64,000 nt of DNA from contig NZ_CP016634.1 of NCBI RefSeq assembly GCF_002741075.1, positions 1-64,000 of the forward strand, given 5' to 3'. Below are positions 13,571 to 22,015 of this stretch, one piece after another; within the stretch, counting starts at the first letter, position 1, and each line of letters begins with the position of its first letter. Source of the stretch: Pseudomonas putida (lineage in GTDB: Bacteria; Pseudomonadota; Gammaproteobacteria; Pseudomonadales; Pseudomonadaceae). Made by a program: the position numbers and the translations under genes. Under the pieces are notes generated by a model that was given only the letters and a program-made list of their open reading frames with translations, was not told the DNA's origin and ran no database searches.

Positions 13571-13701
13571 AGAGAATTAAAACTGTCGCTAGAGGGTCCC
13601 GTCTTTCGCGGCCTGCAGCCATTTGGAGAGGAAACGCAAAACTGTCGCAATCACCCAAAACGCCGGTTCAGACTGATTCGCTAGAGAATTAAAACTGTCG
13701 C
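13571..13701. repeat. Three direct iterons sharing AAAACTGTCGC
   Basis: Identical 19-mers lie at 13571-13589 and 13683-13701 (AGAGAATTAAAACTGTCGC). A shorter copy, AAAACTGTCGC, lies at 13638-13648. All have the same orientation and lie 53-59 bases apart. They lie downstream of the silencer gene in a stretch without genes. Spaced direct repeats are typical of transposase-binding sites at Tn7-type ends, but no matching copies were found upstream of tnsA, so the role is open. Confidence 0.6.
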
Positions 13702-13758
13702 AGCCTGAAACGACGCGGCTTTCACGTGTATTCAGAGCCATCATTATCGATAGCCTGC

Positions 13759-13772
13759 TTACAAACATGTAA
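13759..13772. promoter_or_regulatory. CopR/CzcR-like box TTACAAACATGTAA
   Basis: The 14-mer TTACAAACATGTAA is a dyad of TTACA and TGTAA separated by four bases, the form of CopR/CzcR-type sites in Pseudomonas. It lies 69 bases before the following DUF2790 gene. Related boxes occur elsewhere in this window. Confidence 0.65.
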
Positions 13773-13840
13773 TTCCTGGATCACGTGGATGACAGCTCCC
13801 AGTCGGTAAGCTTCACTCATGTCTTCATGGAGTAACAGAA

Positions 13841-14173
13841 ATGAACACCGCTAAAAGCATTGCCGCCCTCATGCTCGTAATCGCCTCCTCATCCGCTTTA
13901 GCTGAAGGAGGATCTGATCGCTTACACGGAAAGATGATTCAGGCAAATGAGCAAGCAATGCGTGCCTACGCCGCTGCCAATGGAAAAAAACCACCTGAAG
14001 TGATCCATTATCGCTACGGAATGAAACTGGATGTGGCGAGAGTTATCAGTATGACTTCGCTCAAAGGTAGCTGCGACGTGATGCCGACACAGATGAATTA
14101 CGAGGACTCAACAGGTGAGTTGAAAATCCTCGAATATCGCTCTGCTGGAATTAACTGTAGAGGTCAAAACTGA
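13841..14173 (+). CDS. DUF2790 small periplasmic protein
   Basis: This 110-residue protein has a signal peptide (MNTAKSIAALMLVIASSSALA) and the DUF2790 pattern: a helical segment, then YRYGMKLDVARVIS, a Cys-containing strand and MNYEDSTGELKILEYRSAGINC. The two cysteines could form a disulphide. The family has no firm function but is common beside metal-responsive two-component systems in Pseudomonas. Two relatives lie at 46464-46790 and 60314-60637. A TTACA-N4-TGTAA box lies upstream. Confidence 0.82.
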   Translation: MNTAKSIAALMLVIASSSALAEGGSDRLHGKMIQANEQAMRAYAAANGKKPPEVIHYRYGMKLDVARVISMTSLKGSCDVMPTQMNYEDSTGELKILEYRSAGINCRGQN

Positions 14174-14270
14174 CCGAAGGGACAGGGTAAGTCTTGGAGT
14201 AAGCTGACCACGACCAGCGCTGCAGCTGGTCGGCTGGCCGGCAGAAGCCCTTCCCCCGGGGCATCTTGCA

Positions 14271-14726
14271 TTACGTGTCAGGATAACTGGCAACTACTTG
14301 ATCGTCCCCACTCTTGGTGAGGCCGATGACTTGATAGGCGTGTTTCATGCCATCAACCTCCATACCTGGTGAGCCAGCGGGCATGCCAGGTACCGCGACG
14401 CCTGCCAGGTCGTTGCGCTTTATGAGCTCCTGCACCTGGGCTGCGGGGACGTGACCTTCCACAAACTTGCCATCGATAACCGCGGTGTGACACGAAGCCA
14501 GCCTCGGAGCTACTCCTAGCTCTTGCTTCACCGCCCTCATGTCCGTTTCAACGTGGTCGACGACCTTGAAGCCGTTTGCCTCCAAGTGCGCTATCCATTT
14601 CTTACAGCAACCGCAATTAGCGTCCCGGTGCACATCGATAGTCAGGGGCTCCGCAGCAAAGGCGGCTGAGGCGATTAGAAGTGACGCTGCGGTACTTAAA
14701 CCGAGGAAGCGGCGCTTACTTGTCAT
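14271..14726 (-). CDS. DUF411 copper-associated periplasmic protein
   Basis: This 151-residue protein has a signal peptide ending near AAFAAEP and a DUF411 domain with the thioredoxin-like Cys motif NCGCCKKW, plus later Met residues (VPGMPAGSPGMEVDGM). DUF411 proteins are found in copper-resistance operons and are thought to bind copper or handle it in the periplasm. The start at 14726 is chosen because AAGGAG lies just upstream; a longer frame exists. It overlaps the end of the cytochrome gene by 11 bases and is the last gene of the cop operon. Confidence 0.87.
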   Translation of the reverse strand: MTSKRRFLGLSTAASLLIASAAFAAEPLTIDVHRDANCGCCKKWIAHLEANGFKVVDHVETDMRAVKQELGVAPRLASCHTAVIDGKFVEGHVPAAQVQELIKRNDLAGVAVPGMPAGSPGMEVDGMKHAYQVIGLTKSGDDQVVASYPDT

Positions 14727-15495
14727 GAGTGTGCTCCTTCCCGTCTTTGTGCACATGGGTTTTGGGAGTAGAACCTGTGTGGTGGTCCGAGTGCGCCTCG
14801 CCGGACTCGTGTTCACCGTGGTGCTCCGCTACTGATGAAGACTCCGAATGCGAACTGCCATGATCATGACTTTCCTCAGCCACGCCGTTTGCTGCGGAAT
14901 CATCATGATTTCCATGACCTGATTTCGCACCACCGTGTTGGCCTTCATGGTTATGCATATCGCTTTCGCCACCGCCATGTTGGTGACCACCACTGGAAGC
15001 GACCATCATCTGGTACTGCTCAGCATTGAGTTGCGGTAGCTGGTCCAGGAACGCGACGATTCCCCAGATGTACTGGTCGTCCATGCTCTTACCCCAGGCT
15101 GGCATGCCTGTCGCTTTGATACCGTGCTTGATGGTCCAAAACGCAGCAGCAGGGTCACCGCTTACACCTATCTCGGTGAGGTTTGGTGGGGATGGGTATA
15201 GGGCTTGGCTGAGTTCAGTTTTCTCCACCCCTGGCGCGAGGTGGCAACCGATACACATGGCGTTGTAGTTGCCTGCCCCTGCTTGGATGAGAGCAGGATC
15301 TTTAAGGTTTGGCACCTCAATGTCGCTTGCTCGGACTTCAATCGAGCGATCCCGCGCCATGGCCAAAAACGCATGCACAGCGGGGAAGTGTGGGTCGTCC
15401 GCACCAACGTTCACGAGACCGAAGTAAGCAGCACCTAGCACTGCTGCGCTAGTAACAGCACCTGCCGCCACCAGCGTTGTAATTGTTTTTTTCAT
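14716..15495 (-). CDS. Cytochrome c with His-rich C-terminal tail
   Basis: This 259-residue protein has a signal/anchor segment at residues 4-26 and one class I cytochrome c domain with CIGCH haem attachment near residue 81 and a Met ligand in GMPAW near 131. The last 90 or so residues are a low-complexity tail rich in His, Gly, Ser, Asp and Glu, which should bind metal ions. A cytochrome between copB and a DUF411 protein suggests periplasmic electron transfer linked to copper oxidation. The tail is unusual for a simple c-type cytochrome. Confidence 0.86.
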   Translation of the reverse strand: MKKTITTLVAAGAVTSAAVLGAAYFGLVNVGADDPHFPAVHAFLAMARDRSIEVRASDIEVPNLKDPALIQAGAGNYNAMCIGCHLAPGVEKTELSQALYPSPPNLTEIGVSGDPAAAFWTIKHGIKATGMPAWGKSMDDQYIWGIVAFLDQLPQLNAEQYQMMVASSGGHQHGGGESDMHNHEGQHGGAKSGHGNHDDSAANGVAEESHDHGSSHSESSSVAEHHGEHESGEAHSDHHTGSTPKTHVHKDGKEHTHDK

Positions 15496-15504
15496 GTTGA
15501 GTTC

Positions 15505-16620
15505 TCAAAACCACATCCGAATACCGGCCACAAAACGAGCTTCGTCCACGTCCCCGCCTTCATCCCGAATGAAATCGGCGGTTTTGCCGTAGGAACGGCT
15601 CCAGGTGACACCTATGTATGGCGCGAACTGGCGAACAATCTCGTACCGTAACCGCAGCCCGACTTCGGTGTTTGCCAGGCCAGAGCCGACGCCGCGTTCC
15701 GGGTCGTTCTTGCCATAAAAGTTGGCCTCAGCGGTTGGCTGAAGAATTAAACGATTGGTTAGCAAGATGTCGTACTCGCCCTCCAGACGGGCAGCGGTTT
15801 GACCGTTCTCGCCGATAAAGGCGGTGGCTTCAGCTTCGAAGTCATACAGGGCCAGGCCCTGAATACCGAACGCAGCCCAGGTCTGCGGATCCTCCGGTTT
15901 GAAATCCTGCCGGACGCCGGCGACAACATCCCACCACGGGCTTACCGAGCGGCCATAGAGGAGCTGCAGCTCAGCATCTTCAGTCACACCATTGGTTCGT
16001 TCACCTTCCGAGCGAATCCAGAGCCTATTGATATCGCCGCCCACCCAGCCGGATGCATCCCAAGCAAGCGTGCTACCTTCATCGGCATCTTGGTATTCCA
16101 GTTGGTCTAGCAAGAAAAAGCTGTTGAACCCGCTGTCATCCATTTTGTGCCCGTCAAGCGGGGGGAAGGCAGCCTGCCGGTCGGCATCAGTCAGCACCGG
16201 GATTGGCGTACGGCTGGTCGGGGTCGGCGAATCAGCGTTCCCGTTTCCCATCGTGGAATGACCCATCGCGCCATGATCCATGCCTTCCATGGACCCGTGA
16301 TCCATGCCTTTCATGCTTCCATGGTCCATCTTGCTGTGGTCCATCGAGGCGGGTTTCGCTTTGGGCTGGCCATGGCCCATTTTGCTGTGATCAACGGGTG
16401 CAGGTTGCGTGGGTTGCTTGCTCGCGCCCATCTGGCTGTGGTCCATGCCCGGCATCGCAGCCTGTGATGAGGCGTGGTCCATCTGCATGGCACCGTGGCC
16501 CATTGCCGAGTGGTCCATTCCGGAATGATCCATTTCAGCGGCGAAGCTGGGCGAAACGCCCAGCACACCTAAAGAAACGGCGAATGCCAGCAGCGATGGT
16601 CGTGCAACGCTATTGGCCAT
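15505..16620 (-). CDS. copB: Copper resistance outer-membrane protein CopB
   Basis: This 371-residue CopB/PcoB-type protein has a signal peptide (ending SPSFAAE), an N-terminal part with many MDHSxM/MDHGxM copper-binding repeats (about residues 30-125), and a C-terminal beta-barrel domain of about 220 residues (from [10 protein letters not shown] to FVAGIRMWF). The family sits in the outer membrane and binds copper. The start at 16620 is used because it overlaps the stop of the upstream gene by 11 bases and has AGGGAAAA upstream. Confidence 0.93.
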   Translation of the reverse strand: MANSVARPSLLAFAVSLGVLGVSPSFAAEMDHSGMDHSAMGHGAMQMDHASSQAAMPGMDHSQMGASKQPTQPAPVDHSKMGHGQPKAKPASMDHSKMDHGSMKGMDHGSMEGMDHGAMGHSTMGNGNADSPTPTSRTPIPVLTDADRQAAFPPLDGHKMDDSGFNSFFLLDQLEYQDADEGSTLAWDASGWVGGDINRLWIRSEGERTNGVTEDAELQLLYGRSVSPWWDVVAGVRQDFKPEDPQTWAAFGIQGLALYDFEAEATAFIGENGQTAARLEGEYDILLTNRLILQPTAEANFYGKNDPERGVGSGLANTEVGLRLRYEIVRQFAPYIGVTWSRSYGKTADFIRDEGGDVDEARFVAGIRMWF

Positions 16621-16933
16621 TTTTCCCTGCCTTAGCTTTGTCGCTGCCATGCGATTCCATCATTTTGCTGTGATCCATTCCTTCCATGGAACCATGATCC
16701 ATGCCCTCCATAGAGCCATGATCCATGCCTTTCATGGAGCCGTGATCCATGCCTTCATGGTTCATGCCCTGGGCTTGCTTGCTCTTCGAGCCGTTCGATT
16801 GCGCCGCGTTGGACGACTTTTGAGAGTGCTGATCATGGTTGTCACTGGACCAGGAAGACGGGGCGTACACCGCGAGCAGGCCAACCATCGCGGCAGAGAG
16901 GAAAAAGGCGCTTCGTTTCATTGGTTTGCTCAT
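16610..16933 (-). CDS. Small Met/His-rich periplasmic copper-binding protein
   Basis: This 107-residue protein has a signal peptide ([19 protein letters not shown]) and a mature part of Gln/Asn/Ser-rich sequence followed by repeats of the MDHGSM type. It lies between copA and copB on the same strand, overlapping copB by 11 bases. It resembles the repeat region of CopA and CopB without any enzyme domain and is likely a periplasmic copper sponge. GGAG lies 8 bases before the chosen start; an ATG at 16951 overlapping the copA stop is an alternative. I do not recognise a named family. Confidence 0.75.
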   Translation of the reverse strand: MSKPMKRSAFFLSAAMVGLLAVYAPSSWSSDNHDQHSQKSSNAAQSNGSKSKQAQGMNHEGMDHGSMKGMDHGSMEGMDHGSMEGMDHSKMMESHGSDKAKAGKNGQ

Positions 16934-16947
16934 CTCGTATCTCCAGT

Positions 16948-18906
16948 TCATTCGTCCACGCGGACTTCTCGGAACATGCCCATCTCCATGTGGTACATGA
17001 GGTGACAGTGATAGGCCCAGCGCCCGAGTGCATCTGCGGTTACGCGATAGCTTCGTTTCGAGCCAGGCGGCATATCGATCGTGTGTTTTCGCACCATGAA
17101 ATTGCCGTCCTCATCCTCCAGGTCACTCCACATGCCGTGCAGATGGATGGGGTGAGTCATCATGGTGTCGTTGACCAAGGTAATACGCAGGCGCTCGCCG
17201 TACTTGAGCCGCAGCGGCTCTGCGTCAGAAAACTTGATCCCATCGAAGGACCAAGCGAACTTTTCCATATGCCCGGTAAGGTGCAGTTCGATTGTCCGGC
17301 CAGGTTCCCGGCCGTCAGGGTCGATGAAGGTGCTACGCAAATCCGAATACGTGAGAACCCGACGCCCGTTATCGCGAAGCCCGATCCCCGGATCGCTCAG
17401 CTTTGGCGTAGGGGTCATGGTCTGCATATCGACCAGAGGGTTGTTTGTTTCGGAGGCGGGATGGTTCTGCATGGCACCGCTGGCGGCCATATTGCTTTGG
17501 TCCATACCGGTCATGTTGCCGTGGTCCATGCCAGCCATCTTGCTATGGTCCATACCGGCCATGCTGCCGTGGTCCATGCCAGCCATCTTGCTATGGTCCA
17601 TACCGGCCATGCTGCCGTGGTCCATGCCAGCCATCTTGCTATGGTCCATACCGGCCATGCTGCCGTGGTCCATGCCAGCCATCTTGCTATGGTCCATACC
17701 GGCCATGCTGCCGTGGTCCATGCCAGCCATCTTGCTGTGGTCCATACCGGCCATGCTGCCGTGATCCATGCCACCCATGCTGCCGTGGTCCATCCCCATA
17801 TCACTCATGGAGATGAGAGGCCTTGGATCTACAGCCGGCACCGGTGCCTGCAGGCCCTCACGGACAGCCAAGGTACCCCTTGAATAGCCGGTGCGATCCA
17901 TGGATTGAGCAAAGATGGTGTAAGCCTGCTCGTTTTCAGGCTCGACAATGACATCGTAGGTTTCAGCAACGGCAATCCGGAATTCATCGATCGACACTGG
18001 CTTAACGTACTGACCGTCGGCTGCGACAACCGTCATTTTCAAGCCGGGGATCCGCACGTCGAAATAGGTCATCGCCGAGCCATTGATAAAGCGAAGCCGG
18101 ATTTTCTCCCCTGGCTTGAAGATTCCCGTCCAGTTCCCATTTGGCGCCTGGCCGTTCATGAGGTAGGTGTAGGTGTGCCCGCTCACGTCAGCGAGATCGG
18201 TTGGGCTCATCTTCATCTCGGCCCACATCTTTCGATCGGCCACAGCAGCAGACCAACCTTTCTCGCTCACGTCGTCGACGAAGTCGCCAACGGTGCGCTT
18301 GTGGAAGTTGTAATAGTCCGACTGTTTTTTGAGCTTGGACATAACCCGCGCCGGGTCTTCGTCGGTCCAATCACTCAGCATGACGACATAGTCACGATCG
18401 TAGGTGAAAGGCTCTGGATCCTTGGCATCAATCACCAGCGCACCGTAAACACCGACCTGCTCCTGGAAGCCCGAATGGCTGTGGTACCAGTAGGTGCCGT
18501 TCTGGTGGACCTTGAACTTGTACTCGTACATGCCGTCGGGAGCGATGCCATGGAAGCTTAGACCCGGCACGCCGTCCATATTCGCCGGCAGGATGATGCC
18601 GTGCCAGTGGATGGACGTGTCCTGCTTCAAGCGGTTGCGAACCCGTAGCGTGACCGTGTCGCCTTCGCGCCAACGGAGTATTGGTCCTGGCAGCGAACCG
18701 TTGATGGCCATCGCCGTTCGAGCTGCCCCGGTAATGTTCACCGGGAGCTCCCCGATGTACAGGTCAAAATCGGTGCCGGTCAGTACGTTAGGCTGGCCAG
18801 GGCTGGTTACGGCCCAGACCGGCGCGCGCCACATGCCCAGCCCACCCAGTAGTCCGGTAGCAGCCAGGCCTTTGACGAATGAACGTCTCGTGGTTTTGCT
18901 TTGCAT
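16948..18906 (-). CDS. copA: Multicopper oxidase CopA (PcoA type)
   Basis: This 652-residue periplasmic oxidase is exported by the Tat system ([10 protein letters not shown] near the N-terminus). It has three cupredoxin domains with copper ligands in [19 protein letters not shown] and [12 protein letters not shown]. It oxidises Cu(I) to the less toxic Cu(II) and binds extra copper through a Met/His-rich insert between domains. Here that insert has 12 MDHxxM octads and one MDQ octad, encoded by a tandem DNA repeat. The start at 18906 fits the Tat signal. A TTACA-N4-TGTAA box lies 162 bases upstream. Confidence 0.95.
   Translation of the reverse strand: MQSKTTRRSFVKGLAATGLLGGLGMWRAPVWAVTSPGQPNVLTGTDFDLYIGELPVNITGAARTAMAINGSLPGPILRWREGDTVTLRVRNRLKQDTSIHWHGIILPANMDGVPGLSFHGIAPDGMYEYKFKVHQNGTYWYHSHSGFQEQVGVYGALVIDAKDPEPFTYDRDYVVMLSDWTDEDPARVMSKLKKQSDYYNFHKRTVGDFVDDVSEKGWSAAVADRKMWAEMKMSPTDLADVSGHTYTYLMNGQAPNGNWTGIFKPGEKIRLRFINGSAMTYFDVRIPGLKMTVVAADGQYVKPVSIDEFRIAVAETYDVIVEPENEQAYTIFAQSMDRTGYSRGTLAVREGLQAPVPAVDPRPLISMSDMGMDHGSMGGMDHGSMAGMDHSKMAGMDHGSMAGMDHSKMAGMDHGSMAGMDHSKMAGMDHGSMAGMDHSKMAGMDHGSMAGMDHSKMAGMDHGNMTGMDQSNMAASGAMQNHPASETNNPLVDMQTMTPTPKLSDPGIGLRDNGRRVLTYSDLRSTFIDPDGREPGRTIELHLTGHMEKFAWSFDGIKFSDAEPLRLKYGERLRITLVNDTMMTHPIHLHGMWSDLEDEDGNFMVRKHTIDMPPGSKRSYRVTADALGRWAYHCHLMYHMEMGMFREVRVDE
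17500..17796 (-). repeat. 48-bp tandem repeat inside copA
   Basis: The coding sequence repeats a 48-bp unit specifying [16 protein letters not shown] about five times, with diverged units at both edges. The central units are nearly identical at the DNA level, which points to recent expansion by slippage or unequal recombination. Copy number may vary between isolates. Confidence 0.9.
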
Positions 18907-19067
18907 GCCGTTGCGTCCAATCAGGTAGATCGCTGATATCCAGACTGCGGGATCCGCAGCCATCTGGTTTCAATTGAGCTCCCCCAAGCCTCGTAGACTT
19001 TCGCCAAAGCACAAGGATTGCGGGAGGCAATACCCCGAAAGCTGACATAGTTCAGATTCCGGGGTGA

Positions 19068-19081
19068 TTACATTTCTGTAA
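19068..19081. promoter_or_regulatory. CopR box TTACATTTCTGTAA upstream of copA
   Basis: TTACATTTCTGTAA matches the TTACA-N4-TGTAA form exactly. It lies between copA (start 18906) and the end of the PtrA-like gene (19089), so it most likely controls the copA operon through CopR, encoded just to the right. Confidence 0.75.
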
Positions 19082-19088
19082 GCTAAGC

Positions 19089-19295
19089 TCAGCAGCTCTC
19101 GTGGCCGGGGTGCTTTTGGCTTTGGGCGGTAACAGGAGCCTCTGCTTTTTTCTCCTGAGCAACCTGGTAAGCCTGCATGGAAGATGCACGTGCAGCTTCC
19201 ATCCTGGCGAAGGTGCGATCCGCGCCGCCTTCAGCCAGGGCGAGGCTCGCCATGCCGAAGGTGACTACCATCACAATCGCTTTGATCATGTTCAT
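19089..19295 (-). CDS. PtrA-like small periplasmic protein
   Basis: This 68-residue protein has a signal peptide (MNMIKAIVMVVTFGMASLALA) and then EGGADRTFARMEAARASSMQAYQVAQ. It has the N-terminal signature of the PtrA family (co-regulatory protein of P. aeruginosa induced by copper through CopR). The tail ends KHPGHESC with possible metal ligands. It lies between divergent copA and copRS. A weak box, TTACTTTTCCGTCA, lies at 19389-19402. A relative is at 50481-50702. Confidence 0.75.
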   Translation of the reverse strand: MNMIKAIVMVVTFGMASLALAEGGADRTFARMEAARASSMQAYQVAQEKKAEAPVTAQSQKHPGHESC

Positions 19296-19461
19296 TTGCG
19301 TTTCCTCTAAGGGTCAGTTTCGCCTGATTGGCGCCGTTCACAGTGCTCAAGCTAGCTACCCGGCACTGTCAGCAAGCTGAGCCCGACATTACTTTTCCGT
19401 CAGCTTCTGGTTGGGTGCCTTTTTTGCTGCACACTGAAGGGCATCCAAGGGGGCGCAGCAG

Positions 19462-20139
19462 ATGAAATTACTCGTAGCCGAAGATGAGCCAAAAATCGGG
19501 GCCTACCTGCAGCAAGGGCTGACGGAGGCAGGCTTTACCGTCGATCGTGTGGTCACAGGGACCGACGCGCTGCAATACGCTTTGAGCGAGGCGTATGACC
19601 TGCTGATTCTTGATGTAATGATGCCGGGGCTAGACGGCTGGGAGGTGCTGCGGATGGTACGTGCGGCAGGGAAAGAGGTCCCAGTCTTGTTTTTGACGGC
19701 CCGTGATGGCGTGGACGATCGCGTGAAAGGGTTAGAACTCGGGGCTGACGATTACCTGGTCAAACCCTTTGCATTCTCGGAACTGCTAGCGCGTGTGCGC
19801 ACTTTGCTGCGAAGAGGCAGCAGTGGCTATGCTCAGACCACTATGAAGATGGCTGACCTGGAGGTAGACCTGCTTAAGCGCCGGGCCACCCGAAATGGCA
19901 AGCGGATCGACCTCACAGCCAAGGAGTTCTCCTTACTGGAACTACTCATGCGCCGACGCGGCGAGGTACTGCCGAAGTCCCTGATCGCATCGCAGGTGTG
20001 GGATATGAACTTCGACAGCGACACTAACGTGATCGAGGTTGCTGTTCGTAGGTTGCGGGCCAAGATTGATGACGATTTCGCCCCCAAGCTCATACATACA
20101 GTTCGTGGCATGGGCTATCTGATGGATGTTCCCGAGTAA
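19462..20139 (+). CDS. copR: Copper response regulator CopR
   Basis: This 225-residue OmpR-family regulator has a receiver domain with the phospho-acceptor D51 in [10 protein letters not shown] and the conserved Lys in DYLVKPFAF. The winged-helix DNA-binding domain ends [12 protein letters not shown]. It is transcribed away from the copA operon and overlaps copS by one base (TAATG). It is expected to bind TTACA-N4-TGTAA boxes such as the one at 19068. The naming rests on position and family, since CopR and CzcR are close homologues. Confidence 0.92.
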   Translation: MKLLVAEDEPKIGAYLQQGLTEAGFTVDRVVTGTDALQYALSEAYDLLILDVMMPGLDGWEVLRMVRAAGKEVPVLFLTARDGVDDRVKGLELGADDYLVKPFAFSELLARVRTLLRRGSSGYAQTTMKMADLEVDLLKRRATRNGKRIDLTAKEFSLLELLMRRRGEVLPKSLIASQVWDMNFDSDTNVIEVAVRRLRAKIDDDFAPKLIHTVRGMGYLMDVPE

Positions 20140-21545
20140 TGCGCGCCCAATCGTCGCTCGTTAAACGCCTTACCCTCATGTTCATGTTCGCGGTCATCGC
20201 CGTATTGGTCGTTGCCGGCGTGAGCTTCTACATGCTCAGTCAGCACCATTTCCAGATGCTGGATGAGCAAGCCCTGGCCGAGAAACTCGAATCCACCCGG
20301 CACATCCTTTCACTTTCAGCAGCACGTGATGAACTTGAGGATCAGGAGCCTCAACTGCGTGCTTTGTTGGGGGCTCATCAGGACCTTTCTGCGGAGATTC
20401 TTGATGCTGACGGTACTGTCCTGTTCTCGGACTCCAAGGCATCCCGCATCCCTGAGCGCTTTAAGCAGGCCTCTTCTGGCGCCGTTTGGGACTGGCAAAT
20501 CGACTCGCGGAACTTCCGGGGGATTACCTCTCAACTGGCTATAGCGCAGGCGCAGGCGCCGGTAACAGTCATGTTGATGCTGGATGTCACCAGCCATGCC
20601 CACTTTTTCAAGACGCTGCAATGGTGGTTCGGCATTGGCTTGGTCATCAGCGCTCTGGTTAGTGCAGGATTGGGGTGGATCGTGGCCAAGAGCGGTCTTC
20701 GGCCGGTTGGGCAGATCACCAAGGTGGCGACATCCATGTCTGCCCGGTCCCTTCGCGAGCGAATTCCATTGGAGCCCGTGCCGCTTGAATTGCAGGAGCT
20801 GATCCTCTCCTTCAACGGAATGCTTGCACGCCTGGAAGACGCGTTCGTCCGGCTATCAAACTTCTCAGCCGACATCGCACATGAGCTGCGGACTCCGGTA
20901 AGTAATCTTCTGACGCATACCGAAGTCGTTCTGACCAAAAAACGCGACCTCGATGCCTACGAAGACAACCTCTACTCCAATCTTGAAGACCTCAAGCGCA
21001 TGTCGCGCATGATCGATGACATGCTGTTCCTGGCAAAAGCTGATAACGGCTTGATCATCCCCGAGCAGGTTGATATCGATCTGGTCGGGCTAGTGTCCAG
21101 ACTGATTGAGTACTACCAGCTTGCAGCCGAAGACCGAAGCATTCGGCTTGCCCTTCAAGGCGAAGGTACGATCCGTGGTGACCGGCTAATGATTGACCGG
21201 GCGGTTTCCAACATTCTATCCAACGCTTTGCGCTATACCCCCGAAGGCCACGATATCGCCGTCCGGATTGTCGAGGCGGCTGATCAAGTGAACCTGTCCG
21301 TCCAGAACAATGGGGCCACGATTGATCCGGAACATATCAACAAAATCTTCGACCGGTTCTATCGCGCTGACCCTGCAAGGCGGGAAGGAAGCCCAAGCAA
21401 CGCCGGCTTGGGTCTGGCCATAACGCGTTCGATCATCGAGGCTCATGGTGGGCGAATTTGGTGTACCTCCGCTGACGGCGTGACGAGTTTTCACATCGCT
21501 CTGCCGCACGCCAAACAATCCACTTCCAAGCCTCAAACGGCTTAA
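20139..21545 (+). CDS. copS: Copper sensor histidine kinase CopS
   Basis: This 468-residue membrane kinase has two transmembrane segments (about 15-36 and 160-182) flanking a periplasmic sensor domain of about 125 residues. These are followed by a HAMP linker, a HisKA domain with H248 in FSADIAHELRTP, and a HATPase with NALRYTPEG and GLGLAITRSIIEAHGG. It phosphorylates CopR in response to periplasmic copper. The one-base overlap with copR shows coupling. Confidence 0.92.
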   Translation: MRAQSSLVKRLTLMFMFAVIAVLVVAGVSFYMLSQHHFQMLDEQALAEKLESTRHILSLSAARDELEDQEPQLRALLGAHQDLSAEILDADGTVLFSDSKASRIPERFKQASSGAVWDWQIDSRNFRGITSQLAIAQAQAPVTVMLMLDVTSHAHFFKTLQWWFGIGLVISALVSAGLGWIVAKSGLRPVGQITKVATSMSARSLRERIPLEPVPLELQELILSFNGMLARLEDAFVRLSNFSADIAHELRTPVSNLLTHTEVVLTKKRDLDAYEDNLYSNLEDLKRMSRMIDDMLFLAKADNGLIIPEQVDIDLVGLVSRLIEYYQLAAEDRSIRLALQGEGTIRGDRLMIDRAVSNILSNALRYTPEGHDIAVRIVEAADQVNLSVQNNGATIDPEHINKIFDRFYRADPARREGSPSNAGLGLAITRSIIEAHGGRIWCTSADGVTSFHIALPHAKQSTSKPQTA

Positions 21546-21581
21546 TGCTCATTTCATGCGTGTAACCTATACTCGGCCATC

Positions 21582-21929
21582 ATGAACCGGCTCCTACGAC
21601 TGTTCACCATCCTGCTTCTAATCGCATCGCTTCCTCTCAACGGCATGGCGGGAGTCGACTCAGCCATTGAACCATGCCCCATGCAAACCATGGGGATGGA
21701 GATGATGGCGGGGATGGATCACGATTGTTGCCAGGATACTGATCCAGGATCAGCTGCCGACCACTCCAAAGCCTGCAAAGTGGGCCAGGAGTGTAGAACC
21801 GCGAGCACAGTTCAGGTCGAAATAATTAACCCCACGCTCACCTATTCTGCGCCTAGGCCAGTAGATACCTATGCGGTGAGCCTCGTAAACAGGGCGCCTC
21901 CTGACCCTTGGCGGCCACCCCGCGCCTGA
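21582..21929 (+). CDS. Secreted Met/Cys/His-rich protein upstream of cusC
   Basis: This 115-residue protein has a signal peptide (residues 1-22) and a cluster of possible copper ligands (PCPMQTMGMEMMAGMDHDCC, then C, H and C). The C-terminus, NRAPPDPWRPPRA, resembles that of DUF2946-like proteins found ahead of heavy-metal RND genes. It lies 36 bases after copS and 86 before cusC, so it is probably in the same operon. A role in periplasmic copper binding is inferred. Confidence 0.7.
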   Translation: MNRLLRLFTILLLIASLPLNGMAGVDSAIEPCPMQTMGMEMMAGMDHDCCQDTDPGSAADHSKACKVGQECRTASTVQVEIINPTLTYSAPRPVDTYAVSLVNRAPPDPWRPPRA

Positions 21930-22015
21930 TTACCTCTTAAATTCACCCCATCGTCCTGTTTTGCAGCCGGATGATGGCATGCGCTTGCGCGCTGATTTTT
22001 TGAGGAATCATTTCC

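Noticed and set aside
17500..17796. Possible CRISPR array, because of regular repeats
   Set aside because: The repeat is a translated tandem array without variable spacers; no cas genes are present in the window.
16921..17883. 320-codon plus-strand frame of [13 protein letters not shown] repeats across copA
   Set aside because: It is the antisense reading of the 48-bp copA repeat; the periodicity comes from the copA code.
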